Below, one piece after another: positions 1 through 10,506 of a stretch of DNA of 64,000 bases (the stretch's first letter is position 1; each line of letters opens with the position of its first letter). This DNA is from Zygnema cylindricum (taxonomy: Eukaryota > Streptophyta > Zygnematophyceae > Zygnematales > Zygnemataceae). Below the pieces are notes generated by a model. That model made no database searches and was not told the DNA's origin. It saw only the letters and a program-made list of their open reading frames with translations. Position numbers and translations under genes: made by a program. The DNA lies in assembly GCA_037447655.1 (NCBI GenBank), contig JBBHKE010003125.1, positions 90,621 to 154,620 on the forward strand, read 5' to 3'.

Positions 1-870
1 ATGGGCATTATCACGGATCCAAGGGAGCATCAGCATTTGGGGTGGATTGCAGGTTTCTCATGCACACCTCCTTGGACATATAACCTGGACCTCCCGGTTA
101 CCATGCACGCTCGACAAAAAAATTACCAAGCTTTACATTTAGTGAAGCTTATGATATCAAAAGAATTGCATATGACATATATTAATGTTACAAAGGCATC
201 AGATATGTGGGATGCTTTGAAATCTTCTTATGTCAGAGCTAGTGACCAACATGAGATTATAACTGCCGGTCAGATCAATGAGTATAAGTACACAGGTGGT
301 AGCATGGTGGAATACACTAATCGGTTTTGAATGTTATTTTCAGAAAATGCATGTTCTGGGGGGACTTTCTCCCTTTATCATCAGGCCATGATTCTCTTAA
401 AGGGGCTACCTAGTGAATATAAAAGAGCCTCCGATGAAATGAAAAAATTGTCCAAACCTCTTTGGAATTTGCAAACAGCTATAGAGTTTATCTTGTCAGA
501 AGAAGCCACTCAAACAATTTTAGGATCTGGGAAACCAGCTGTAGCCTTCACGGCTCAATTTCAGAGAGAAAGTAGATATCAAGGGAATCAGTTTAATCCC
601 CAGTTTGAGAAATGTGTTTATTGCTATACTGATGGTCACTCTTTCAGAGCTTGTCCTTTGTATATAAAAGCTCTTGAAATAGGTATCTTCCGGAAAGGAT
701 GGAGACATCGCGGACCTTCTATTCCTCAAAGACCCCCGAATAAAACTGTTGCGTTTTCAGCGGAGGATACGGAATTGGAGAATAAGAAGATCGAGGAAGA
801 AAAACCTGATGTGACCAGTTTCCGAAAATTGATGACAAAGAGTTCTTTGCTCTTGCCAAACTCGACATGA
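1..870 (+). pseudogene. gag: COPB-1 gag (capsid-like, 5' truncated by window edge)
   Basis: One frame runs across the stretch, broken by a TGA at 328-330. The first part resembles the plant copia Gag (UBN2-like) domain, with motifs such as INEYKYTGGSMVEY also seen in the COPC-1 gag. A CCHC zinc knuckle (C-x2-C-x4-H-x4-C, CVYCYTDGHSFRAC) lies at 613-654 and would bind RNA in the virus-like particle. The ATG at position 1 is only the window edge, not the true start. The end overlaps the protease frame by 4 bases. Confidence 0.85.
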
Positions 871-1238
871 TGGAAGGAGAAAAGGACCTCGGATGGATAA
901 TGGATTCCGCCAGCTCGTCACACATATGCTGGAACAAGTCTTGGTTTAAGGAGATGTCGTCTATTCCTTTATGTCAGATCTTTAATGCTTGTGGCTATGT
1001 TGTTGAATCAAATGTCAAAGGAAATATAGATCTAGATTGTGTGATAGATGGAAAGGTTGTTAAGAGAACTCTGTACGATGTCTTGTATGTTCCGAAGTTT
1101 AAGAAAAATATGTTTTCTACGTCTGTAGCTGAAAGCAAAGGCTTTGAGGTTCTCCAAAAAAATGGCAAGATAATAGTGAGCAAGGATGGAAGAGCAGCTC
1201 TAGTGAAACTAGAGGCCCAAACTTTTTGTACCGCATAG
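867..1238 (+). pseudogene. COPB-1 aspartic protease
   Basis: The peptide GWIMDSASSSHICWNK corresponds to the copia protease active site, usually W-x-D-S-G-A/C-S/T-x-H. Here the Gly of the D-S-G triad is Ala, which is unusual and would probably disable cleavage. The downstream LYDVLYVPKFKKNMFSTS is the standard end of the copia protease. Protease would process Gag-Pol inside the particle. It overlaps the next frame, so at least one frameshift separates it from integrase. Confidence 0.82.
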
Positions 1239-2341
1239 ACCTGACTAATAAAATTGATTTTGCTTACTCCAATGTCCTATGTGATAATGTTTTGTGGTAT
1301 AAAAGTCTTGTTCATGTGCATCATGAGAGACTTACTAAGATGATACAGAATGATATGATAGAGGGAGTCAAGCTCGGTCAAAAAGAGTCTCATGTTTGTG
1401 ATGGTTGTGCTCTCGGAAAGCTCCATAAGCTTCCTCTCCCACAAGTGTCTGATCATCGAGCCACAAATCTCCTTGGTATTATTCACTTTGATGTCTTCGG
1501 CCCTTCCAAAGTTCTCTCTCTTGGTGGCAGCCGCTATTTTGTCACCTTTACAGACAACTACTCCCCGTACAGTCGCTTATACTTCATGAAGGAGAAGAGC
1601 GAAGCCTTCACTCACTTTAAGCACTACAAAATCTGGGCGGAGAAACTTCACGGCAAATCTATTCTTACTTTGCGGACGGATAATTGTGGAGAGTATGTAT
1701 CCCATGCCTTTACCGATTTCTTGAAAGAAAATGGCATCTTTCGTGAATTTACTGCTCCGTACACATCGGAACAAAATGGTGTGGCCGAGAGACTTAATCG
1801 AACTTTGACTGAATGTGCTCGCTCTATGATGGTCAATAAAGGTGTGGATCCAAAATTTTGGGGGGAAGCTTTTCATTTTGCTTCCTACATCAGAAATAGA
1901 GTAGAAACCCGAGCTGTTAAGGGTAAAACACCTTATGAAGTATGGACAGGCAGAAAACCAAATGTTGGTCATTTTAGAGTCTTTGGTAGCAAATGTTTTA
2001 TCTTGGATAATCTTCCTAATTGGAAGTTTAGTCCAAAATCTGTACCTGGTGTTTTGTTAGGCTATGATGATAAATCTGCAAGCTATAGAGTGTATAACCC
2101 TCAGAGAGGATGCCTTCAGACAGCCAAGAATATTCAAATTAAAGAAAAGAGTCAATATGTGGATGTTTTTAGTATCGATGCAGCTGAAAGGAATGAGAAA
2201 ATACAAGAGTATATCATTCTTGAGCAGGTACATTTTACTCCATCCCCTTTTCTTCCTCTACCTCTCTTCCAAATGTCTCCGTCAGATCCTACTTTCGGAG
2301 CTCCTCTTACTACTACACGCCCTCTACGAAACGTTAGGTGA
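1226..2341 (+). pseudogene. COPB-1 integrase
   Basis: The zinc-binding N-terminus is partly kept: CDGCALGKLHKLP supplies the Cys pair, while the usual GH of the His pair is changed (LVHVHHERL). The catalytic core shows all three acidic residues: Asp in HFDVFGP, Asp in RTDNCGEY and Glu in QNGVAERLNRTL. The copia GKTPYE motif and a following RVFGSKCFIL are present. The frame shifts near 2220, and 2342-2521 is an eroded linker to RT. Confidence 0.88.
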
Positions 2342-2521
2342 CCAACATATCTCGCGTCAGATTTTCCGGGAGGAAGAAGGCAAAGCAGCCGCCTTCGAGG
2401 CGGTTGAGTGGAGAGTGCTTTTTGTGCAAGCACAGGGGAGCCGCTTACTATTTAGGAAGCCTTTTCCGTTCCTGAAAAGGATCATTGGATCTCGGCTGCA
2501 AATGATGAGATAAAGTCAATT

Positions 2522-3423
2522 ATGGAAGCCCAAACTTGGGAACTTGTGGAGCTCTTTCTGAACCGGAAAGCTATCCATTGTACGTGGGTCTTCAATTTAA
2601 AATTGAATCCTGATAATACTATTGAGAGATATAAAGCTAGACTGGTCGCTAAGGGATTTAGTCAGAAGGAGGGAATTGATTATGTAGAGACATTCTCTCC
2701 TGTGGTTCGCTTTCCTACTGTTAGAGTTTTGCTATCTCTTGCTGCAATAGAGGATATGGAATTGCATCAGATGGACGTTAAGACGACTTTCTTGCATGGT
2801 GATTTGGAAGAAGTAATTTATATGAAGCAGCCAGAGATGTATGCAAAAAAAGGGAAAGAAAATCTGGTCTATAAACTGTTGAAGTCCTTGTATGGTCTAA
2901 AACAGGCTCCGAGACAATGGAGCATGAAGTTAGATGAGTTTTTAACCAATCTTGGCTTTACCAGGATCAGTTCAGATCACTCGGTCTATGTAATGCAAGG
3001 TGAGGATGGAGAGATCTATGTGGCAGTATATGTAGATGATTTGTTGTTCATTAACAAATCTATCAATTAAATTAATAAAATATAATCATATTTGAATTCT
3101 CGGTTTGAAATGAAAGACTTGGGTGAGGCTAAGTATATTCTATGAATTCAAGTAGAAAGAGATAGGAAACAAATAATCATTTATCTAACTCAGAAAGAAG
3201 CAATCAAGATCATGCTAGAAAAGTTTGGTATGTTTGAAGAAAAGGGGAGTGCCACCCCTATGGAATTCAGGTAGAAGTTGAAGGGTACAGAAACGGATGG
3301 TGGTGTTTTGGTTGATGATTTCTTGGATTCAACGGAGGCAGATTCTATGTCCTCCATTCCTTAAAAGCAGATTGTTGGAAGCCTGATCTATTTCATGAAC
3401 TGTACTCGTCCAGACATCGAAGC
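2522..3423 (+). pseudogene. COPB-1 reverse transcriptase, interrupted at its end by COPA-1
   Basis: The RT starts in the typical WELVELF region and contains ERYKARLVAKGF, HQMDVKTTFLHG (first catalytic Asp), LYGLKQAPRQW and AVYVDDLLF (the YVDD catalytic pair near 3030-3050). A stop at 3068 and several more stops follow, but the thumb region (FEMKDLGEAKYIL) and SLIYFMNCTRPDIEA are readable up to the insertion border at 3423. The frame resumes at 9892. Confidence 0.9.
3419..3423. repeat. Target-site duplication of COPA-1, left copy
   Basis: The left copy is gaagc (3419-3423) and the right copy gcagc (9887-9891), one mismatch. Removing 3424-9886 plus one copy restores the COPB-1 frame as ...PDI(E/A)AAVGALSRS, the conserved RT-RNase H connection. 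Five-bp duplications are usual for copia integrase. Confidence 0.85.
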
Positions 3424-4480
3424 TGTAGAAATTAAGGGTCTTTTTAAGTATTTTCTAGGTCTGAATAGAAATAAGAAAGGAGCCGAGGCAGTCTACCTCT
3501 AACTTCTCTAACCAACTTCTCACACTTGTCGCAGTCAATGAGAAATTGGAGAAGGAGCTACAGCCATGGCTACCTAGGCTATCCAAAGGTTTACGGGAAA
3601 ATATATTTTAGTTAGGGGTTTAATTTACTAAAAGATATTTGTTGGCGACAGGATTTGATCCTGGTACCTACCGGCCGGCAAACAGCCAATAGCCGGTAGC
3701 TTTAGCCGTTAAGTCTAAGAGTAGTGTTATGTACTATATGGTTTGATAATTAGTTAAACATTTATACGTATGAAATTTCATTTAACTGTAACTGTTTACG
3801 GGAGACATATATCTAGTAAATGTAATAGTACGGATTCCGTTACGGATACGAAATCAATACCGCGCATTTATTTCTTTAGTGAAACGAATACCGCGCATGT
3901 ATTTATTACGGCTACGATTAAATGTGAATTTAATCGGACGGCCAGAATTAACGCCGAGATCGCGGAAGAGGATTTCGACAGTTTGTGGTCATCGCCACAT
4001 CGGATGACACGTGGCGGAATGACATTGGATCGCGGCATCTCCGAGGATTAACGGAGCGAATCCGAACAAACCTCGTGTCGACATTTTGGCCATGTCGTAC
4101 AATGGCCGTACATAAAGTACACCCGCAGCTGTACTTTTGTGTAAGAAACTGAAATCTGATTGGTTCCGTACATCAGTAGATAGAGTCTGTGAGAGAGATA
4201 GGACCTAGAAAAATTAGAAGATAGGACCCTCTCTCCCAGAGAGCTTCTGTACAAAAGGTCAACTTTGACCCTCCATAACTTACTGCTCAAGGGAGCAAAT
4301 TCAGAGATTCTTTTTGCTATCGACTCAGGGGAGTCTTGTCTTCACAGCGGTGAAGTTGGTCAAACTTTTTGTCTGCCAGGGTGACATTTATTTTTGCTGA
4401 AACACAAAGGGGTCAAGGTTATCCTAAATGCTTCTTGGAAGCTGTCCACTCTGAGGACTTATGGAGGTCTCAGAGTTTCA
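3424..4480 (+). repeat. COPA-1 5' LTR
   Basis: It begins TGTAGAAATTAAGGG and ends GAGTTTCA, directly before the primer site. It aligns base for base in length with the 3' LTR (1057 bp). A degenerate TATA-like tacataaag lies near 4110. The last 20 bases hold an ATG (4461) that opens the gag frame. Confidence 0.95.
3649..3670 (+). promoter_or_regulatory. tRNA T-arm-complementary motif in the LTR
   Basis: The sequence caggatttgatcctgg is the reverse complement of ccaggatcaaatcctg. This closely resembles the T-arm of the plant initiator tRNA-Met (from memory CCAGGATCGAAACCTG) and, more loosely, the Pol III box B consensus. The motif recurs at a similar place in diverged LTRs at 9056, 25097, 30468, 43927 and 55770, and in antisense LTRs at 19139. 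That conservation suggests function; whether it acts as a second tRNA-annealing site or a Pol III element is inference. Confidence 0.5.
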
Positions 4481-5611
4481 GGTTATGGGCCCACCCTCTA
4501 GGGTACCAAATTTTAATGGAACTGGCTTCATATAATGGGAAAGTATGATGATAGGAGCTCTATGCGAAAAAAGGTTTTGGGGGATAGTGAGTGGACAGTT
4601 GGGGCGTCCATCAAGTCTTGGAATTCCTCCAGGGTTTGGAGGAAGCAGATTCACCATGAAAGAGGATCCACCTTTAACGGAGAAAACAAAGGAAGGAGAG
4701 GTGGTGGACAAACTAAAAGAGAAAGAGGTGACCACACCAATAGCAACTAGTTCGACATTCATTTCACCTATTCCGAGGAACGAGGAGAATGATACAGAAA
4801 CCAGGGACTTCAACAATATGGCGGCGAAGCACTTCATCCTACGCCATCTCACTCAAGGACTTGCATGTCCTCATTTGCAGGTAGAAAGGGCATCTGATCT
4901 TTGGATGGCTCTCATAGAGATGTACCGAAGTGGTATGATTCAGCAACAACAGTTGGCTGATCAGAAAGTTAAGGAGTATGTATACAAAGGGCGGAAGATG
5001 TTGGATTTTTGCAATGTGCTTGCTACCCTCTTCATGGAGCTAGAGAGTGCGGGAAAAGAATTTAGTGAAAAAGAAAAGGTTAACTGTTTACTGATGAAGT
5101 TACCCGATGAGTTCGAGAACATAGTCAACCGTGTGCACTACTTGCCGGACTCAAGGTGGATATGGAACTCAGTGGTAGGGATGATTCTCGTTCGGGAGAA
5201 TACGATTGAGATCCGAAGAGGAAGAAAGAGTGGCCAAGCCTTGGCAACTGCGACTGATTGGAGGAACAAGGATTCCCGGAAACCGGTCGGAAACTATGGC
5301 GGAAGGGAGCAGAAAAATCAGACGGACGAGTTCGGACCAAAGGCTCCCAAAGGTTTATGTCATTTTTGTAAGAAACCAGGGCACTATATGGCAGAGTGCA
5401 CTAAGCTAACCGATCTTCGATAAAAAGAGAGGCAGACCGGTGGTACCCCGAGAGGAAAGAAAAAGGCCCTTGTGACACAGGTACATGAGGCGGAATCCGA
5501 GGACGAGGACGATGAGCTGTTTTTGGATGAGGAGTTGGAGGCGAAAAACAAGGTCGAAATACCACGAAGGCAAAAATGTGCTTACGGTGGATTGAAAGGT
5601 GAAGCAGGTGG
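4461..5611 (+). pseudogene. gag: COPA-1 gag, starting inside the LTR
   Basis: I place the start at the LTR ATG 4461 because COPA-5 keeps this frame open from the equivalent ATG; the frame reads MEVSEFQVMGPPSRVP across the LTR/primer-site border. A TAA at 4533-4535 replaces the Tyr codon seen in COPA-2 and COPA-5. The Gag domain follows (FNNMAAKHFILRHLTQ), then a CCHC knuckle CHFCKKPGHYMAEC near 5359-5400. A second stop follows at about 5420, then an acidic linker (ESEDEDDELFLDEELE). Gag and pol share one frame in this family. Confidence 0.85.
4481..4495 (+). other. Primer-binding site matching the anticodon arm of initiator tRNA-Met
   Basis: ggttatgggcccacc lies directly after the LTR. It is the exact reverse complement of GGTGGGCCCATAACC, the anticodon stem-loop region of plant initiator tRNA-Met as I know it. 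Most plant copia elements instead pair with the tRNA 3' end (TGGTATCAGAGC). Priming would need a cleaved half-tRNA, as known for Drosophila copia and yeast Ty5. Confidence 0.85.
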
Positions 5612-6990
5612 ATTGTAGATTCAGGTGGCTCCATGCACATGTGTAAGGATAGGCACCTGTTCACTAAGATAAGAAATATTCCCACCATAGAGATAGAGTA
5701 CAGGGATGGGAGGATAGTCACCTCTACTCTTGTAGGATCGGTAGATTTGAAAGTGTTAGTAGAAGACAGACATCCATAGTAACATTTTTCGATGTATTGT
5801 TTATTCCGGAGCTGAACAAAAACCTCATCTCTACATCCGTATTAGATGATAAGGGTTTTTTCACTAGCACTAGGGAAGGAGTCTTTACTGCTAGTTTTGA
5901 GGAGGATGTCTATTTCATTGCTAAGAAAGGTAGCCATTGGATATTTAGGCTGGTTTTAAGTAATAAAACGAAGAAACTTTATTTTGCTGGTGTTCATGAT
6001 ATTATGATGTGGCATAAGAGGCTTAGGCATGTGAATCTAGATAAGTTAAGAGAGTTGAAAAAGATGGAAGTGGTAGAAGGGATTCAGTTCAGTGAGAGTG
6101 ATGATATAAGTGATTGTAGTGGATGTGCTCAAGGTAAAGCACACAGATTACCCTTTCCTAAATCAGCCACCTATAAGGGAGAAAAAATTCTAGATCTAGT
6201 ACACACAGATATTTGGGGACCGGCTAAAGTGCCCTCACCGGGGGGGAAGAGATTTATGATGACTATCACTGATGATTGGTCTCTGTATTCCCAAGTGAAT
6301 TTTTTGAAAAACAAGTCCGAAGCTCAGGATTGTTTTAGACAATATAAAACATGGAGCGAAAAACTTCATGAAACTCCAATCAAGAGAATAAGGAGTGACA
6401 ATGGTGGAGAGTATACTTCTAACCAGTTTGAGGATTTTATGAGGGAAGATGGGGTCCAACACCAAAAGATAGTTCCAAACAACTCGGAACAGAATGTGGT
6501 AGCTGAAAGGTTAAATAGAACACTAAGTGATAGTGCTAGAAGTATGTTGTCAAATAATAAGATAAGAAAAAGGTTTTGGGCAGAAGCAATGAACTGTGCT
6601 AATTACCTCAAAAATAGAGTTCTTACTTCAGCTATAAAAGATCAAACACCTTATGAGAGATGGACAGGCCGGAAACCAGACTTATCTCACTTAAAGGTTT
6701 TCGGCAGTCAAGTATTCAGTCTAGATACTGATCGGTCCAATTGGAAGCTAGATCCTAAAGGAAAACCGGGATACTTATTAGGATATGATGAGGATGTTAA
6801 AGAATATAGAGTTTATGATCTAAAAAGAGAAGATATTTTCTTAGTAAAATATCTAGTAGTTATGGATGAAGGAAAGTCTGTGGATCCCTTCAAATATACA
6901 AAGTCAGTAAAAATCAGATTTGAGTCAGAAAATTCCGATGACTTGAGCTCCCTAACTATCCGGGATTTAGAGAAGATGACATTCTTGTAG
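5612..6990 (+). pseudogene. COPA-1 protease and integrase
   Basis: A frameshift near 5612 separates gag from the protease, whose active site reads WIVDSGGSMHMC (canonical D-S-G). A further frame change lies near 5770-5797. From 5797 the frame is open for 397 codons: end of protease (LFIPELNKNLISTSVL), the pre-integrase zinc region (WHKRLRHVN, CSGCAQGK), and the core with Asp in HTDIWGP, Asp in RSDNGGEY and Glu in VAERLNRTL. QNGVAE has become QNVVAE. The frame shifts again at about 6950 in the linker; 6991-7253 is eroded linker containing EGGRRSSKRLQEKQ. Confidence 0.88.
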
Positions 6991-7253
6991 ATACAAATCA
7001 GACCGAAAAGGACTCGGCTGTGGAAACTCCAGTGACAACTCTACCCGAAGCGGAAGACGTGGTGGAAATTTATTCGGGATCAACGGATAGGGGAGAAGCC
7101 GAGTTTGTTTGAAAGAATCCACGAGAACCATCTATTCCGGCCCCAGATTTTGAGGGGGGAAGGAGAAGTAGCAAAAGACTACAAGAAAAACAGGTTAATT
7201 ACAAGGTAACTAAACTATCTCATCAAGATGAACCTCAAACTTATGGAGAGGCG

Positions 7254-8816
7254 ATGACTTGTCCAGAAAGAAACCGGTGGAAGACAGCCATCAATGAGGA
7301 GATGGCCTCAATCATGGCATCCGATACTTGGGAGCTGGTGGATCGTCCACCTAACCGAAAACCAATCGGTTGTAAGTGGGTTTTCAAATTAAAACTGAAC
7401 CCAGATAACTCAATCGAGCGCTACAAGGCACGACTAGTGGCAAAGGGATTTACACAAAAAGAGGGAATTGACTACAAGGAAACCTTTGCCCCGGTGGTCA
7501 GATTTCCCTCCGTCCGCATACTTCTCAGCGTGGCACCAGCGGAAGACATAGAAGTGCACCAGATGGATATCATAACAGCCTTTTTGCATGGAGAATTGGA
7601 AGAGGAGATCTTCATGCGACAACCCGAAGGGTTTGTGGAGGAAGGAGAGGAGTGTATGGTTTGCCTGCTTATTAAATCTCATTATGGTTTGAAACATGCG
7701 CCTCGATAGTGGAATAAGAAGCATGATGAGTTTCTTACCGGTCTGGGATATATCCGGATCAGCTCAGATCACTCAATCTATGTTTTCAAAGATGAGGAAG
7801 GTTTTATATTTATTGCAATTTATGTTGATGATTTGCTTGTCTTCAGTAAATCAATGGAAAAAATTAATAAACTGAAAACCGATCTTAAGGGGAGATTTGA
7901 AATGAAGGATATGGGGGAAGCAAAATATATTTTGGGAATTCAAGTAGAGAGAGACCGAAAAAGAAAAATTATAAGATTGACTCAAAAGGAAGCAATAGGG
8001 AACATGCTTGAAAAATTTCAAATGGATAAAGCTAATAGTTGTACAACTCCAATGGAGTTGAAGAAGGGAAGTGAGGGGAGTGAGGAAGAAGGAGTCATAG
8101 TCTTAGACGAGGAATTATCTTCTGAAGAACAAAAGTTCATGCAGACTATTCCTTACACGCAAGTAGTGGGAAGTCTAATCTATTTTATGAATTGTATCCG
8201 GCCGGATTTAGCTGCAGCTGTAGGAGTGCTGAGTAGAAGTCTAAATGCTCCCACTAAGAGAGGTTGGGAGGCAGCTAAGAGAGTCTTTAGATATTTGATA
8301 GGAACTAGGGATCTATGGTTGCATTTGGGTGGGGAGAATACTGACATCACTACTTGGAGTGATGCCAGTTATGGTGATGCTCCGATGAGGAGATGCACTT
8401 CTGGATATGTATTATATGTGGGTGATGGGGCTTGCTGTTGGAGTAGCAAACAACAAAAAGTTATTGCTCCGTCCACCATGGAGGCTGATTATATGGCCTC
8501 TTGCTCTGCTTTAAAAGAATTGATGTGGGTCAAGTCTTTGCTTGGTGAGCTTGGTCACCTTAAGAGTGGTGTGCAGAAAACTATTTGTGATAATCAGGCA
8601 GCAATCGCTATTTATGCCAATCCTAAACATCATTTTAAAGCTAAACACATGGATATTAGACTCAGCTTTGTTAGAGAGAAAGTAGAAAACAAAATAATCA
8701 GCTTAGAGTACCTACCAGATAGTGAGATGGTAGCAGATATGATGACCAAACCTGTGCCTTCCCCTAAGCTAATTTTCTGCAGGGAAAAGTGTGGTCTAAA
8801 ATTAAAGATTGACTAG
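7254..8816 (+). pseudogene. COPA-1 reverse transcriptase and RNase H
   Basis: One frame runs through both domains with a single TAG at 7707-7709 (APR*W, where the family has Gln). RT motifs are GCKWVFKLKLNPDN, RYKARLVAKGFTQKE, VHQMDIITAFLHGE, and IAIYVDDLLVFSK with the catalytic YVDD. RNase H shows TTWSDASYGD, STMEADYMA, CDNQAAIAI and KHMDIRLSFVREKV. It ends CGLKLKID just before the polypurine tract. Only one nonsense codon makes this the best preserved pol 3' half here. Confidence 0.92.
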
Positions 8817-8829
8817 AAAATAAGGGGAG
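8817..8829 (+). other. COPA-1 polypurine tract
   Basis: aaaataaggggag directly precedes the 3' LTR start TGTATAAATT. Purine runs in this place prime plus-strand DNA synthesis. The same tract occurs before the 3' LTRs at 30246 and 55547. Confidence 0.85.
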
Positions 8830-9886
8830 TGTATAAATTAAGGGTCTTTTTAAGTATTTTCTAGGTCTGAATAGAAATAAGAAAGAAGCCGAGGCAGTCT
8901 ACCCCTAACTTCTCTCACCAACTTCTCAAACTTGTCGCAGTCAATGAGAAATTGGAGAAGGAGCTAGAGCCATGGCTACGTAGGCTATCCTGGGGTTTAC
9001 GGGAAAATATATTTTAGTTAGGGGTTTAATTTACTAAAAGATATTTGCCGGCGACAGGATTTGATCCTGGTACCTACCGGCCGGGAGACAGCCAATAGCC
9101 GGTAGCCTTAGCCGTTAAGTCTATGAATAGTGTTATGTACTATATGGTTTGATAATTAGTTAAACATTTATACGTATGAAAGTTCATTTAACTGTAACTG
9201 TTTACGGGAGGCATATATCCAGTAAATGTAATAGTAAGGATTCCGGTACGGATACGAAACCAATAGAGCGCATTAATTTCTTTAGTGAAACGAATACCGC
9301 GCATGTATTTATTACGGCTACGATTAAATGTGAATTTAATCGGACAGCTGGAATTAACGTCGAGATCGCGAAAGAGGATTTAAGCGGTTTGTGGTCATCG
9401 CCACATCCGATGACACGTGGCCGAATGACATTGGATCGCGGCATCTTCGAGGATTATGGGAGCGAATCCGGACATACCACTTGTCAACATTTTGCCCATG
9501 TCGTAAAATGGCCGTATATAAAGTACACCAGCAACTGTACTTTTGTGTAAGAAACTGAAATCTGATTGGTTTCGTACATCAGTAGATAGAGTTTGTGAGA
9601 GAGATAGGACTTAGAAAAATTAGAAGATAGGACCTTCTCTCCCAGAGAGCTTCTGTACAAAAGGTCAACTTTGACCCTTCATAACTTACTGTTCAAGGGA
9701 GCAAATTCAGAGATTCTTTTTGCTATCCACTCACGGGAGTCTTGTCTCCACACGGGTGAAGTTGGTCAGAGTTTTTGTTTGACAGGGTGGCAATTATTTT
9801 TGCTGAAACACAAAGGGGTCACGGTTATCCTAGAGGCTCCTTGGAAGCTGTCCACTCTAAGGACTTATGGAGGTCTCAGAGTTTCA
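8830..9886 (+). repeat. COPA-1 3' LTR
   Basis: Same length (1057 bp) as the 5' LTR, starting TGTATAAATT and ending GAGTTTCA. It is followed by the right target-site copy and then by COPB-1 RNase H. It holds a clear TATA motif and the same ATG 20 bases from its end (9867). Confidence 0.95.
9515..9523 (+). promoter_or_regulatory. LTR TATA box
   Basis: tatataaag lies about 370 bases before the LTR 3' end, followed by a conserved aagtacac block. It is the best candidate core promoter in this LTR family; the transcription start itself cannot be read from sequence. Confidence 0.55.
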
Positions 9887-9891
9887 GCAGC

Positions 9892-10483
9892 CGCAGTTGG
9901 AGCCTTGAGCCGAAGTTTGTAAAATCCGAGGAAGTCAGACTATGAGGCAACAAAGAGAGTTTTTCGCTATCTTGCAAGAGCTTAAAATCTTAGACTCTCT
10001 CTCGGTGGAGAGGAAGTCAAAATTCATACATGGAGCGATGCGAGCTACAGAGACATGCCCAACCGATGCTCCACCACCGGATACATTCTGAAGATTGGAA
10101 GTGGAACTTGCTACTGGAGCAACAAACTTCAGAAGGTAATAGCTCAGTCTACCATGGAGGCTGAGTACATGGCTGCCAGCTCGACAGTTAAGGAGTTACT
10201 TTGGGTAAATTCTCTTCTCCAATAGCTTCTCTTTATGCAATCTAGACCACAGATAGTGTGGTGTGACAATCAAGCAGCAATCGCTATTGCATCTAATCCC
10301 AGTTATCACTTTAAGAGTAAGCACATTGATATTAAGCTACATTTTGTAAGAGAAAAGGTGATGGGAAAAGTTTTGAAGTTGAGTTATTTAACGGATGAGC
10401 AAATGGTGGCTGGTATGATGACAAAACCCTTGCCTACACCCAAATTGAAGTTTTGTAGAGAGGGATGTGGACTGAGTGACTAG
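9892..10483 (+). pseudogene. COPB-1 RNase H (continuation after COPA-1)
   Basis: The frame picks up at AVGALSRS and continues with WSDASYRDMPN, STMEAEYMA, WCDNQAAIAIAS and KHIDIKLHFVREKV, ending CREGCGLSD. Stops near 9920, 9980 and 10225 break it. It is the C-terminal domain of the RT started at 2522. The purine run ttaagggag at about 10498-10506 is the polypurine tract of this element. Confidence 0.88.
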
Positions 10484-10506
10484 GAGAGTCTAAAGCTTTA
10501 AGGGAG

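Larger units (their letters stand above)
3424..9886 (+). mobile_element. COPA-1: nearly complete Ty1/copia element
   Basis: It has two 1057-bp LTRs starting TGTAGAAATT or TGTATAAATT and ending TTTCA, a primer site after the 5' LTR, a polypurine tract before the 3' LTR, and gag-protease-integrase-RT-RNase H between. It is inserted in the RT gene of COPB-1. In the first 180 bases the two LTRs differ at roughly ten positions, so it is not recent. Several nonsense codons and frameshifts make it defective. Confidence 0.95.
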
